Assembly (NCBI RefSeq): GCF_963666675.1
Contig: NZ_OY762929.1
Location: 5,118,001-5,182,000 of the forward strand
DNA from: an uncultured Desulfobacter sp.
GTDB taxonomy: Bacteria; Desulfobacterota; Desulfobacteria; Desulfobacterales; Desulfobacteraceae
DNA: 64,000 nucleotides
Reading direction: 5' to 3'
The translations under genes were made by a program, and so were the position numbers. A model generated the notes under the pieces. The model ran no database searches. It worked only from the letters and a program-made list of their open reading frames with translations, and was not told where the DNA came from. Shown here piece after piece: positions 54,119-63,230 of this stretch. Every line of letters begins with the position of its first letter. Position 1 is the first letter of the stretch.

Positions 54119-55549
54119 CTTTGTAGCCAGTTGTTCGTACCCCAGAAGTACTGACGGATTAAAAGATTCAAACTGCCAGCGGGGCAATCGTTTCCCGTTA
54201 GTTTTGTAGGCTGACATAAGTTCATCAAGGTCCGATGGTTTATCGATGCCAAGAATACATTTGACTTTTTCGAAATATGACTTTGATGATGACCTTGCGA
54301 ACACCTCAAAGGCACTATGGAACCGGCCGACGTACAATAAGGTGTCTGGAAACCAGCTCGAATAAATATCCGCCTGCTGAATTTCGGCTCTCATAAAGAG
54401 TATGAAGTCTGCTTGCATCAAGTACCGAAACTCAAGCCCAGAGCTTTTACTACGCTTTTCCAAGAAGTCCGCATGTAGAGATAAACGATTCAATTTCAAT
54501 CTATTATTTCTATGTTCTAAGGATCTCAAGTGCGTTCGGAAAACATCATAACTCACCATTACGTCATTTCCGTAATCAGAGTGGCCCGGAACATAATATT
54601 GCTGAGAAAGCAGAATACTAAGCTCTGAAAACTTCTCGTGCTTGATTAAGATCGCCACCAAATACAGGAATAATTCATGAGCAATAAACTTGAAGTTATC
54701 AAAATCCCACTTAGTCCAACTATTAACATTCTCTGGTCTCTTCGTATAAGGTATCAATCCCTCGAAAAATCGATGGAGCTTTAAGATATTTTCTTCAGTA
54801 GGTGCATATTGTGCAATTGTTACGAATAGGGATATGGCCTCATTACGGTAGGGAAGAAACTGCTCAATATTCTCCAATACTTTATCATCAAACTCGCCTT
54901 CCTTTTCAGTGATTCTGAATTTTTCAAGGTTGGTTACAAAGTTTGTCAGATACTCGTCCAACGCCCCCGGTGCAAAATGTTTGCTATCTTTTATTGCAGA
55001 GATGGCCCTCTTGTAAGTGGCAGTCGTCCCCAATGATACTCCCTCAGGCTCATCTAAAAATGAAGGTTTTTTCCCGATCTCTGGTCTTTTATATAGAGGT
55101 CTGTCATACACCCACCGTAGAAGCCTCTCGAAATTTTCGGCGTAATTATCAGGCTCACTCAAGTCTATGTAGATTCGTGATTTGTAATATGTCGGTAAAT
55201 ACGCTTTCCCATGGTCATCTTTCTCTGATATTATTGCAACAAATTTACCTTGCTCTTGATTTTCATACACCTCGCGCGAGATTATCTGCGTTTCCGTTCC
55301 AACGCCACCAGCACGACCATCTGCTTTAGCTGCGTAAACTTCGTCACAGATTATCGCGACTTTAGATATCTCTGGATCTGTAACCATTTTTTCCATGAAC
55401 GTTACTGAGTCGTGACCTTCCTTTAAGTCCCATTTATCCAAAATTACATGAACGCCAGATTCAGTTAATTCATTAGCCAAATCAATCACCCATTGTTCGT
55501 GGGTTCGGTTTGACCAGCTATAGGATATAAAAAGTTTTGGATTTACCAT
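54113..55549 (-). CDS. SEFIR-domain protein, candidate bSEFIR anti-phage gene
   Basis: 478 aa from the ATG at 55549 (GGGGGG upstream; a TTG 11 codons earlier is less likely). Residues 4-125 form a SEFIR domain, a TIR relative: LFISYSWSNRTHEQWV, LANELTESGVHVILDKWDLKEG, KVAIICDEVYAAKADGR and GVGTETQIISREVY. The remaining ~350 residues are helical with no known domain. Single-gene bSEFIR defence proteins have this size and layout and deplete NAD upon phage sensing; that role is inferred. It lies in an apparent integron cassette, apart from other defence genes. Confidence 0.85.
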   Translation of the reverse strand: MVNPKLFISYSWSNRTHEQWVIDLANELTESGVHVILDKWDLKEGHDSVTFMEKMVTDPEISKVAIICDEVYAAKADGRAGGVGTETQIISREVYENQEQGKFVAIISEKDDHGKAYLPTYYKSRIYIDLSEPDNYAENFERLLRWVYDRPLYKRPEIGKKPSFLDEPEGVSLGTTATYKRAISAIKDSKHFAPGALDEYLTNFVTNLEKFRITEKEGEFDDKVLENIEQFLPYRNEAISLFVTIAQYAPTEENILKLHRFFEGLIPYTKRPENVNSWTKWDFDNFKFIAHELFLYLVAILIKHEKFSELSILLSQQYYVPGHSDYGNDVMVSYDVFRTHLRSLEHRNNRLKLNRLSLHADFLEKRSKSSGLEFRYLMQADFILFMRAEIQQADIYSSWFPDTLLYVGRFHSAFEVFARSSSKSYFEKVKCILGIDKPSDLDELMSAYKTNGKRLPRWQFESFNPSVLLGYEQLATKA

Positions 55550-55573
55550 CAGGTATAGATCCCCCCTCTTCGG

Positions 55574-55580
55574 GCATAAC
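55574..55580 (-). other. integron-type core site at the SEFIR cassette start
   Basis: GTTATGC on the minus strand, 25 nt upstream of the SEFIR ATG, the same core as in Vibrio repeats. With attC-like site 2 it delimits a ~1.5-kb cassette. The body of a preceding attC was not found further upstream. Confidence 0.4.
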
Positions 55581-55582
55581 AA

Positions 55583-56340
55583 GTTGATCTGTAGTTTCTA
55601 TTTATCTTTCGTAACATTATATGGAAAGGCGTGCAAATTTTTCCTTCAATTTACCACATAGTTGACCAAGCACTAATGGTATTAGCCCCCATTTTTTTAA
55701 AATAAAGCCGGGTACCAGATATTGTGGTTCTGGAAATTTAATCAATAGCGACAGGTCATAGACATAGCCGTCGCTCAATTCCTATCTCAAAAAGCTGTAA
55801 AATAAAGAAAAAATGACACTCAAAAACCTTGTTCGTTGTCCGCACCGCCTCTTTTCTGTCCAAAATTGATGGTCTCGTAAAAAGTCGAAAAGGTCAAATT
55901 TGCTATCTGATCAGCTATCTATAATTTCAACATGTTACAGCTGAAAAAATGTCAAAATCGGACTTTTACAGGACCATCAAAATTATTTTGCACAATCATG
56001 CAAATATTTGTCCTCAACTTCTTGAAGGGGATTGATGTGAGAAAAATTTGCGATCATAGCAAATTAAACTCCCTTGAAAATATTCCTTCGCACGTATATT
56101 TTTTCATTATAGATACATTTTTGTTAAAAATAGACAGCATAATTATCACATAACTGTCTATTTAATTTATTATAGAGGAAAAGGTGATGGGATGTGCCGC
56201 GGGAAATTTTTTACCAAAAAAGTTATTTTGTTGAACGTTTCCGTTTTCCTTTCCGGAAAACAGTAGAAACAGGTCATTGCTATCATATTCAATAACCTGA
56301 TGTTATTTTAACTAATAAATATTTCGTAGAGGTTTTTGTC
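55583..56340. other. intergenic region with MITE-like element
   Basis: 758 bp without a supported gene. It contains the element at 55862-55985 and a 7-bp hairpin (56248-56266). A 73-codon frame at 55932-56153 overlaps the element and looks random. Confidence 0.5.
55862..55985. mobile_element. short MITE-like inverted-repeat element
   Basis: About 124 bp whose ends are inverted repeats: AAATTGATGGTCTCGTAAAA from 55863 and, in reverse complement from 55984, AATTTTGATGGTCCTGTAAAA-type sequence. AT-rich centre, no gene. Similar TTGATGGTC-GTAAAAAGTC repeats are familiar from Desulfobacterales genomes (from memory). Confidence 0.55.
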
Positions 56341-57321
56341 ATGTCCAAAAAAGTATTGTATCAACCGATAGGGGCAAATGAGATCCCAAAATTCGGAGGT
56401 CCTGCGACTTTCATGCGTTTACCTTCATTGCCCGATGCCTCTGGGCTTGATGCATGCATCTATGGTGCTCCCATTGATTGGGGGACATCTGCACGGTCAG
56501 GAACACGGCTTGGGCCCCGGCAGGTACGCGCGGAGTCAACCCAAATCCGCCCCTATAACCTGGGCACGGGGGCCGGACCATTTTCCACCTTATCCATAGC
56601 TGATATAGGAGATGCTCCGGTCAATCCGTATAATTTACATACCTCGGTCAAGCAGATAACCAGCTTTGTCTCTGAAAAAATACTGTCTCACGGTTGCATA
56701 CCTGTTGGAATAGGGGGCGATCACACCATCCTTTATCCCATTTTACAAGCTGTTGCAAAGCAGCATGGCCCTGTTGCTTTGATACATGTGGATGCGCATT
56801 CAGACACCAATGACACCATGCAGGGAGAAAAAATTGCCCATGGAACGCCTGTCCGCAGGGCTGTGGAGGAGGGGTTTATTGATACCAATCGCTCCATCCA
56901 GATTGGTCTTCGCGGGTCAGGTTATTCTGCTGATGAGTTTGACTGGGCACAGCAGCAGGGATTCCGTGTTGTACCGGCTGAGGCCTGCTGGCACAAATCA
57001 TTAAAGCCGCTTATGGCTGAGGTCCGGGAAATGATGGGAACGGGGCCGGTGTATTTTAGTTTTGATATTGATAGTATGGACCCGGCTTTTGCGCCTGGAA
57101 CAGGGACACTAGAGATGGGTGGCTTGACCACGATCCAGGCACTGGAAATTATTCGCGGTTGCAGGGGACTAAACCTGGTTGGCTGCGATTGTGTGGAGGT
57201 CAGTCCTCCCTATGATGCCCACGGTATGACTGCAACCATGGGCGCCAATGTGCTCTTCGAAATGCTCTGCGTATTACCCGGAGTCCAATACGATGCGGCT
57301 GAAACCCGCTTCGATAAATGA
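56341..57321 (+). CDS. speB: agmatinase / guanidino-acid hydrolase
   Basis: 326 aa of the ureohydrolase fold. Metal ligands intact: IGGDHTIL, HVDAHSDT and SFDIDSMDPAFAPGTGT; C-terminal DCVEVSPPYD is the agmatinase-type motif. Reactions in this subfamily split agmatine, guanidinobutyrate or guanidinopropionate into urea and the amine. Agmatinase relatives next to TRAP transporters and LysR regulators, as here, more often act on guanidino acids. The symbol is by family; substrate is unproven. Start ATG with AGAGG upstream. Confidence 0.85.
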   Translation: MSKKVLYQPIGANEIPKFGGPATFMRLPSLPDASGLDACIYGAPIDWGTSARSGTRLGPRQVRAESTQIRPYNLGTGAGPFSTLSIADIGDAPVNPYNLHTSVKQITSFVSEKILSHGCIPVGIGGDHTILYPILQAVAKQHGPVALIHVDAHSDTNDTMQGEKIAHGTPVRRAVEEGFIDTNRSIQIGLRGSGYSADEFDWAQQQGFRVVPAEACWHKSLKPLMAEVREMMGTGPVYFSFDIDSMDPAFAPGTGTLEMGGLTTIQALEIIRGCRGLNLVGCDCVEVSPPYDAHGMTATMGANVLFEMLCVLPGVQYDAAETRFDK

Positions 57322-57504
57322 GTACCACGATAACCCTGGAAAATAATTTTAAAGAATCTGCTTGCTGCCTGTGCCTTGGAATTGTTCGAACTCAGAGGCA
57401 TACGTGATGTCGATATTGACGACATCACAACAACACTTGAGTTGGTTTAAGACAAAGCATAGAGCACTGGTATCCCCCCTTTCACCCCAACAGATGAGGT
57501 AAAC

Positions 57505-58506
57505 ATGAAAACACGAATAACAGCAAAATTGCTCACACTATGCATCTTCCTGACCCTGGGGTCAGGACTTGCCCATGCCGGAGATAAGATCTACCGGATG
57601 CGCTTACAAAGCTACTATCCACAAAGTATGCTTATGGGTGCACAACGATTTTCCGAGTTGGCAAAAAAAATGAGTAATGGCCGTCTCGACATCACCGTCT
57701 TTGCCGGGGGCACCTTGACTTCACCGGACAATATCCTTAAAGCGGTAAAAGCTGGTATGGTAGACGTGGGGCAGGGAAGCGGCTCATACTATTCGGAATT
57801 GAAAATAGGCAACACGGAAATCGGACTTCCCATGGCCTGGAAAAATCAATCAGAAGCCCAACTCCTGTACAAGGGCCTTGGCTTTGAACAAATAATTGCG
57901 GATGCATACCAGGCAAATGGCGTTCATTACTTAGGTTCAGCACCAGCCGCCACATACCACATACTCACCAAGAAGCCGGTCAGTTCCATTGAAGACCTAA
58001 AGAAAATGAAAATCAGGGCAATTGGAGGAGCGGCAAAGATGCTCAACAAGGTGGGGGTTGCCACGGTGAACGTAAAATCCAGTGAGATGTACCTTGCTTT
58101 GACCACCGGTCAGATTGACGGCATACTTTTTGGCGGGGCTCTGGACTATAAGAGCATGAAGCTCAATGAAGTTGCCGGATACTACAACGCAACACCCATT
58201 GTTGATCCAATTATGGATTCTTTTATGATTAATCCCAAGGTCTGGAAATCACTGCCGGAAGACCTGCAAACCATTCTGGAATGTGCAGCACTCAGAGCCG
58301 GACTTGAGTACTACGACGATATCCTCAAGGAAGAATATTTGCTTCGGGATAAGGCATTCAAGGAAATCACCCATTTTTCCAAAGAAGATGTTGCCGCTTT
58401 GCAGCAGGCCGCTCTCACTGTATGGGATGAAGAGGCCACGCGAGGCGAAGATGTTAAAAAAGCTGTGGAATTGATCAAACAGCTCAACCGCCTGGTGAAC
58501 AAATAA
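57505..58506 (+). CDS. TRAP transporter substrate-binding protein, DctP family
   Basis: 333 aa with a clear signal peptide (cut near AHAGDK). DctP fold with MRLQSYYPQSMLMGAQRFSELA, LTSPDNILKAVKAGMVDVGQG and MKIRAIGGAAKMLNKVG, where the Arg in KIRA normally binds a substrate carboxylate. TRAP binding proteins capture organic acids in the periplasm and hand them to DctQM. Guanidino acids or amino acids are plausible from the upstream ureohydrolase. AGGTAAAC precedes the ATG. Confidence 0.92.
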   Translation: MKTRITAKLLTLCIFLTLGSGLAHAGDKIYRMRLQSYYPQSMLMGAQRFSELAKKMSNGRLDITVFAGGTLTSPDNILKAVKAGMVDVGQGSGSYYSELKIGNTEIGLPMAWKNQSEAQLLYKGLGFEQIIADAYQANGVHYLGSAPAATYHILTKKPVSSIEDLKKMKIRAIGGAAKMLNKVGVATVNVKSSEMYLALTTGQIDGILFGGALDYKSMKLNEVAGYYNATPIVDPIMDSFMINPKVWKSLPEDLQTILECAALRAGLEYYDDILKEEYLLRDKAFKEITHFSKEDVAALQQAALTVWDEEATRGEDVKKAVELIKQLNRLVNK

Positions 58507-58663
58507 GTATTTTTCTCTGAACCAATGGTCGGCTGGCGATGTTGCCGCCGGCCATTGAACACCCATTTCAACCTGAATCCATGACAACGGTTGTTGGTTA
58601 TAACAGCCCTAACTTCTCATAGCCGAACGACTTAGTTTTTAGGGGGCCTTTTTCCCCTCATGG

Positions 58664-59215
58664 ATGATAATTCAGGTACAAGAGAACAGGAGTGATATAT
58701 TGCGAAATTCACTGTCATTACTGGTCAAAATCATTGATAAAATCAGCCGGTTGTCCGCTGATGTTTTATCCCTCATACTCCTGCTTATGATTGCGATTGT
58801 GATGTATGAGGTCATTGCCCGATATCTATTTAACAGTCCCACTTCCTGGTCTCTGGAAGCAGCGACCATGGCTTTTGGTATCTATGTTATCGGTGGTGGA
58901 GCCTATTCTGTTTTGTCACGTGCTCATGTGAGTATGGATATTTTTTCCTCCAAATGGTCCGAGCGTACCCGTGCCATCGTAGAAGCTTGTACTTTTCCCC
59001 TAATCGCTGTTTATTTCTCTGTCATGTGCTGGCAGGCCATTGCTTACGGGATTGAGTCGCTGCAGATACAAGAGCACGCATCATCGGTATGGGGCCCGGC
59101 TATTTACCCCTGGAAACTGACCGCCGCGGCGGCACTTGTCCTTATGTGGCTGCAGCTTGCCGGGGATTTTATCAGGAACATTGTTTATGCCGTCACAGGG
59201 GAGAAATTATCATGA
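58664..59215 (+). CDS. TRAP transporter small permease, DctQ family
   Basis: 183 aa with four transmembrane helices (about 40-62, 70-92, 112-135, 150-172) and the conserved MYEVIARYLFNSPTSWSLE segment. A TTG at 58700 preceded by AGGAG may be the true start, trimming 12 residues. The end overlaps the DctM start by 4 nt (ATGA). Confidence 0.88.
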   Translation: MIIQVQENRSDILRNSLSLLVKIIDKISRLSADVLSLILLLMIAIVMYEVIARYLFNSPTSWSLEAATMAFGIYVIGGGAYSVLSRAHVSMDIFSSKWSERTRAIVEACTFPLIAVYFSVMCWQAIAYGIESLQIQEHASSVWGPAIYPWKLTAAAALVLMWLQLAGDFIRNIVYAVTGEKLS

Positions 59216-60525
59216 GTCCTTTTCTGGTTACCGGAATAATGTTTGTTTCAATGCTCGTTCTCATGGCAACCGGTATTCCCATTGCCTTTTGCCTGGGCAT
59301 TGTCGGGCTTGTAACCACCACCGCCCTGTGGGGGCCGACCTCTATTGATCTTGTCTATTTCACTTTGTGGAATGTCATGAATAACTTTATCCTGATTGCT
59401 GTCCCCCTTTTCATTTTTATGGGGTACATCCTGCATGAATCAGGCGTTGCAAAAGATCTTTTTGATGTGGTGTATCTCTGGACCGGCAGAATTCGCGGAG
59501 GGCTGGGCACAGGTACCGTTGCAATATGTGCGATCATGGCGGCCATGGTGGGTGTCAGCGGCGCAGCAACCATTTCCATGTGGGTTATTGCCCTGCCTGC
59601 CATGCTTGAGCGGAAATATGACAAGAAAATTGCCATCGGCCTTGTTCAGGCCGGCGGAGCACTCGGTTTCCTGATTCCGCCCAGCATGATGATGATCATG
59701 TATGCATTTTTATCGGGCGAATCGGTTGGCCGGCTCTTTGCCGGCGGCGTCATTCCCGGAGTCCTCCTGGCATGTATGTATATGCTTTATATCGTGATAC
59801 GCTGCCATTTTAATCCGGAGATGGGACCTGCCATTCCAGAAGAAGAAAGAGCGAGTTTCAAGGAGAAGTTGGTCGCCTTGAGGGGCCTGGTGCTTCCTGC
59901 CCTGTTGATCATGACTGTACTTGGCTGCATTTTCTTTGGGGTTACATCACCTACAGAGGCGGCTGCTGTGGGCGCTGCCGGATCTATGTTTTGTGCGTTG
60001 GTTCGGGGAACGTTAAGCTGGAAAATTGTGAAGGAGTCAGCCCTTAAAACCCTGAACATCTCCAGTTTTACGGCATTTATAATTATCGGCGCAGTGGTAT
60101 TCAGCACGGTGTATACAGGGTTGGGTGCCACCCAGCTTATCCAGTCAACCATAGCGTCACTCAATGTCAATCCGTGGATAATTGTCATCCTCATGCAACT
60201 GAGCTTTTTTGTGTTTGGCATGTTTTTGGATGATATGGCCATTCTTTTTTTGTGTATGCCTATTTATATTCCCATAATAAAGGCACTTGGTTTCGATCCT
60301 GTATGGTTTGCCGTTCTTTATGTGGTCAACATGCAAATGGCCTACATTACTCCGCCTTATGGCATAAACCTGTTTTACATGAAGTCCGTTGCACCCAAAG
60401 GGGTTACCATGGGCGATATTTATGTGTCAGCGCTGCCGTTTATTCTCATCCAGCTTGTTGGGCTCATACTGCTTATGGTCTTTCCCCAGATCATTCTCTG
60501 GTTGCCCAATATGTTGCTCCATTGA
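59212..60525 (+). CDS. TRAP transporter large permease, DctM family
   Basis: 437 aa from the ATG at 59212 (GGGAGAAATTATC upstream). About 12 helices with DctM motifs: GIPIAFCLGIVGL, PLFIFMGYIL, GVSGAATISMW, ALGFLIPPSMMMI and TPPYGINLF near the end. Sodium-coupled transport subunit of the DctPQM set. No terminator visible after the stop. Confidence 0.92.
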   Translation: MSPFLVTGIMFVSMLVLMATGIPIAFCLGIVGLVTTTALWGPTSIDLVYFTLWNVMNNFILIAVPLFIFMGYILHESGVAKDLFDVVYLWTGRIRGGLGTGTVAICAIMAAMVGVSGAATISMWVIALPAMLERKYDKKIAIGLVQAGGALGFLIPPSMMMIMYAFLSGESVGRLFAGGVIPGVLLACMYMLYIVIRCHFNPEMGPAIPEEERASFKEKLVALRGLVLPALLIMTVLGCIFFGVTSPTEAAAVGAAGSMFCALVRGTLSWKIVKESALKTLNISSFTAFIIIGAVVFSTVYTGLGATQLIQSTIASLNVNPWIIVILMQLSFFVFGMFLDDMAILFLCMPIYIPIIKALGFDPVWFAVLYVVNMQMAYITPPYGINLFYMKSVAPKGVTMGDIYVSALPFILIQLVGLILLMVFPQIILWLPNMLLH

Positions 60526-60688
60526 ATGTCTCCGTGAGTGCCCTTGTCCCCCCTAACTGTTGACATTCCCCATGGCATCTGCCCGTTGAAGACAATGGAA
60601 ATAATTCATCACTGGGTTCGTAAATATTCGTTTTCACGCACTGAAGACATGAAAGTGGTACCTGTGATCACTTTCCAGCGTAATGATG

Positions 60689-61594
60689 TCATGGGGTCAG
60701 CAAACACCATTTTTTAAACTCCGACCGTATAATGCTCTCCATTTCCTTGGCCGGTTCTGTCATTTTATGTTCATCCGGCGCAATGAGATAATAGGGGTAC
60801 AGCATGGGAACTGTGTGCTCAAAAAGCCGTACCAGGTGTCCGGCAAGGATATCATTTTTTCCAAGAATCGTATCAATAATTCCTATGCCGTATCCCGCCA
60901 TTGTGGCCTCTAAGGCCATATGGGCCTGATCAAAAAACAGCCCCGATGGTGTAGCCTGGAGTTCAACGCCTGCAGAGGTCAACCAGCGTTTCCAGAATGC
61001 TCCGTCGTCCTCATGAAGTAATGGATAGTCAAGTAAGTCAGCCGGGGACATTATATTGTTTTGTTGTACAAAATCAGGGCTGCCCACGGGCGTGAGATTG
61101 GCATATGCTGTTGCTGCAATCCGCCACCCGGGAATTTCTTTTGGTTCCCCATAACAGATCGCCAGGTCGGCCGGTTGATTATGCCCGGTGAGTTGCAGCA
61201 CTGAGGAAACATGGATCTGCAGAGATGGAAATTTCTCAATAAAATCGCTGAGTGCTGGAATGAGCCATTTCACAGCAAGGGATGGAGCACAGGAAATATA
61301 AAATTCCCCCTTGAATTCCGTATCGGCAAGGTCTCCGGCAACCCTATCAATATCATGGAAAGCTGCTGATAATGTTTTATAGAGCCTTTTTCCTTCCCGG
61401 GTCAGTCGCAGCGGTTTTTTACTGCGATCAAATAAAAGAACACCAAGATTGTCTTCAAGTGACCTTATTTGGTGACTGACTGCACTGTAGGTTACGTAGA
61501 GTTCTTCTGCAGCTTTAGTCAGGTGCAGGTGACGGGCTGCAACCTCAAAATAACGCAATGCATTGAGCGAAGTTGTATTAATTTTTTTATCCAC
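60689..61594 (-). CDS. LysR-family regulator, GcvA-like
   Basis: About 301 aa from a GTG at 61594; a TTG nine codons upstream is the alternative, and neither has an ideal ribosome site. Winged helix at residues 5-65 (LNALRYFEVAARHLHLTKAAEELYV, SAVSHQIRSLE, LFDRSKKPLRLT), then a periplasmic-binding-like effector domain with APSLAVKWLIPAL, typical of GcvA. It converges on the TRAP operon from downstream and is its likely regulator, perhaps with the agmatinase gene. Confidence 0.88.
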   Translation of the reverse strand: MDKKINTTSLNALRYFEVAARHLHLTKAAEELYVTYSAVSHQIRSLEDNLGVLLFDRSKKPLRLTREGKRLYKTLSAAFHDIDRVAGDLADTEFKGEFYISCAPSLAVKWLIPALSDFIEKFPSLQIHVSSVLQLTGHNQPADLAICYGEPKEIPGWRIAATAYANLTPVGSPDFVQQNNIMSPADLLDYPLLHEDDGAFWKRWLTSAGVELQATPSGLFFDQAHMALEATMAGYGIGIIDTILGKNDILAGHLVRLFEHTVPMLYPYYLIAPDEHKMTEPAKEMESIIRSEFKKWCLLTP

Positions 61595-61621
61595 AGCTCC
61601 TGCCCTAACAGTTATTATCAA

Positions 61622-62142
61622 AGATTAATCAAGGAATCATACGCCCGTAATTTTGTCAATTTAAAATGGATACTTTTCCTAAGCTGCTATCGGAATGCTA
61701 CCCATCTGAAAGCCGGGGGGGCTTTTATAGAAACAACCAATCAAACTTACGTCATAGAACCATCCGGGGCAACTGAACAGAAAGTTACGGTTTCGGTAAA
61801 TCCACAATGTCAATCCATAGGCCTCATGAAAAATAATTTCCGAATTCTTGGTAAATTTTAGTCAGATATAGAAGGCATCATGTGCACCGGGCTTTAAGGG
61901 ACAAGTTACGTTCTTGAAAGGCGATCAATATAACATTTATTTCCCAGTGCCTAATTCCTACCAATTCGATTTTTCAGAGACTGATCATTGATGGAAGAGC
62001 GTTTTTCCTCCTGGTATACACCCCCCAATATATAGTGTGTGGTTCGTGGATCCAAAGTCAAGTACCTCCGGCAGAGCCGGAGGCTTGAATTTATGAACCG
62101 CTCAAAGCGGTTATTTTATTGGCCACCTAAAAGGTGGCGTAC
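61622..62142. other. intergenic region up to IS200-type element
   Basis: 521 bp. The first ~430 bp show no convincing gene or signal; an open frame on the plus strand (61469-61861) is mostly the antisense of the LysR gene. From about 62055 the hairpins of the IS200-type element start. Confidence 0.5.
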
Positions 62143-62690
62143 CTATTTGAACAAACTCAGTTGCTCTAAACGTTGATCCTCTTTCTCCTGAGAACGGATA
62201 TATTCCCGGATAGTCGCCTCATCACGACCAACGGTTGAAACATGATAACCTCTGGCCCAAAATTGCTGCCCGGTAAAATTTCTTCGATGTCCCAGGTAAT
62301 TCCGTGCTATATGGATCGCACTTTTACCCTTGATAAACCCAACGACTTGCGCGACCGAATATTTCGGAGGAATCGAGATCAACATATGCACATGATCTGA
62401 CATCATATGGCCTTCTATGATTTCACACTCCCTGCTACGCGCCAAATCTTTAAAGACTTGTCCAAGATATTTCCTTAGTTCTCCATACAAAGTCTTTCTA
62501 CGGTATTTGGGAATCCACACAACGTGGTATTTGCATTCCCAACGGCTATGGGATAAGCTTGAATCGTTATTCATGAAAGTCTCTCCTTTGTGAATTTGAG
62601 CGGTTCACGTTTATTGGAGGGACTTTCATTTATTCCCTTAAATGTCAAACACTGGTGAGTCCCCCGGCAGAGCCGGGGGTTTACCTAAGG
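62055..62690 (-). mobile_element. IS200/IS605-family element (tnpA only)
   Basis: One tnpA with hairpins at each end: 19-nt palindromes CCTCCGGCAGAGCCGGAGG (62065-62083) and CCCCCGGCAGAGCCGGGGG (62661-62679), plus small hairpins at 62097-62111 and 62122-62136. Such imperfectly matched end hairpins, with no inverted repeats or target duplication, are typical. Exact ends not determined. No tnpB. Confidence 0.75.
62143..62574 (-). CDS. tnpA: IS200-type HUH transposase TnpA
   Basis: 143 aa, full length. The HUH motif is DHVHMLI, the catalytic tyrosine is in IREYIRSQE, and the N-terminal KYHVVWIPKYRR is characteristic. Transposes single-stranded DNA using end hairpins. The start is near AGGAGAGAC. 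All catalytic residues present, so possibly active. Confidence 0.95.
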   Translation of the reverse strand: MNNDSSLSHSRWECKYHVVWIPKYRRKTLYGELRKYLGQVFKDLARSRECEIIEGHMMSDHVHMLISIPPKYSVAQVVGFIKGKSAIHIARNYLGHRRNFTGQQFWARGYHVSTVGRDEATIREYIRSQEKEDQRLEQLSLFK

Positions 62691-62745
62691 GCAATTAAAA
62701 ATATCCGGTGAAATGTTCCTTTTCAGTTTGAGGCAATCTAATCTA

Positions 62746-63096
62746 TCAAGGGATAGGACACGCAATGACAGGGTTATTTTTCAACAGATCGTTCAAGCAT
62801 TCATCCCTGCTTTCCGGATCATCAATGCGAAGGATATAATTATAGTTCCAGCACTGATCTTTTAAGCGTTCACACGGCTGAAGCCCAGCAACCGAAAGAT
62901 TAAGGTTCTCGGTTTTTCCAATTTCGAGGATATTGATTTGAACTCCGGCCAGATGACCACGGGGATGCATGTAAGTTAGAATATATATCCCGCCGGTCTC
63001 CGGAAGCGGTGCGCTTTTGGAATACAATTCAAAAGTATATTGCTTTCCGGATTTTCCTGTGAATAAACAGTTTGCGTTCATTTTGTTTACTATCAT
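62746..63096 (-). CDS. small protein, possibly GIY-YIG-like
   Basis: 116 aa (a start five codons later, MNANCLF, is equally possible). The sequence YTFELYSKSAPLPETGGIYIL, then INILEIGKTENLN, lies where a degenerate GIY-YIG core (GGIYI ... EIGKTENL) would sit, followed by LKDQCWNYNYILRID. The first Tyr is present; the catalytic Arg/Glu are not obvious. Could be a nuclease relative or a non-catalytic homologue. No partner gene nearby. Confidence 0.55.
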   Translation of the reverse strand: MIVNKMNANCLFTGKSGKQYTFELYSKSAPLPETGGIYILTYMHPRGHLAGVQINILEIGKTENLNLSVAGLQPCERLKDQCWNYNYILRIDDPESRDECLNDLLKNNPVIACPIP

Positions 63097-63230
63097 TGTT
63101 TAATTCTCTCGTACATTTTTCCGGGGTGCGCCCCTTGTTGTCACCTATCCTTATTCATTAACCTCTTCTGGCACTCAATTTGCTCCTGTAGATAGCAAAA
63201 ATCATTTTAAAATGGAATGCAGGAGATGGC

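Noticed and set aside
55932..56153. 73-codon plus-strand frame
   Set aside because: Overlaps the MITE-like element and is of random-looking AT-rich composition.
61469..61861. 130-codon plus-strand frame
   Set aside because: Its first half is antisense to the LysR gene and the rest shows no family signature or ribosome site.
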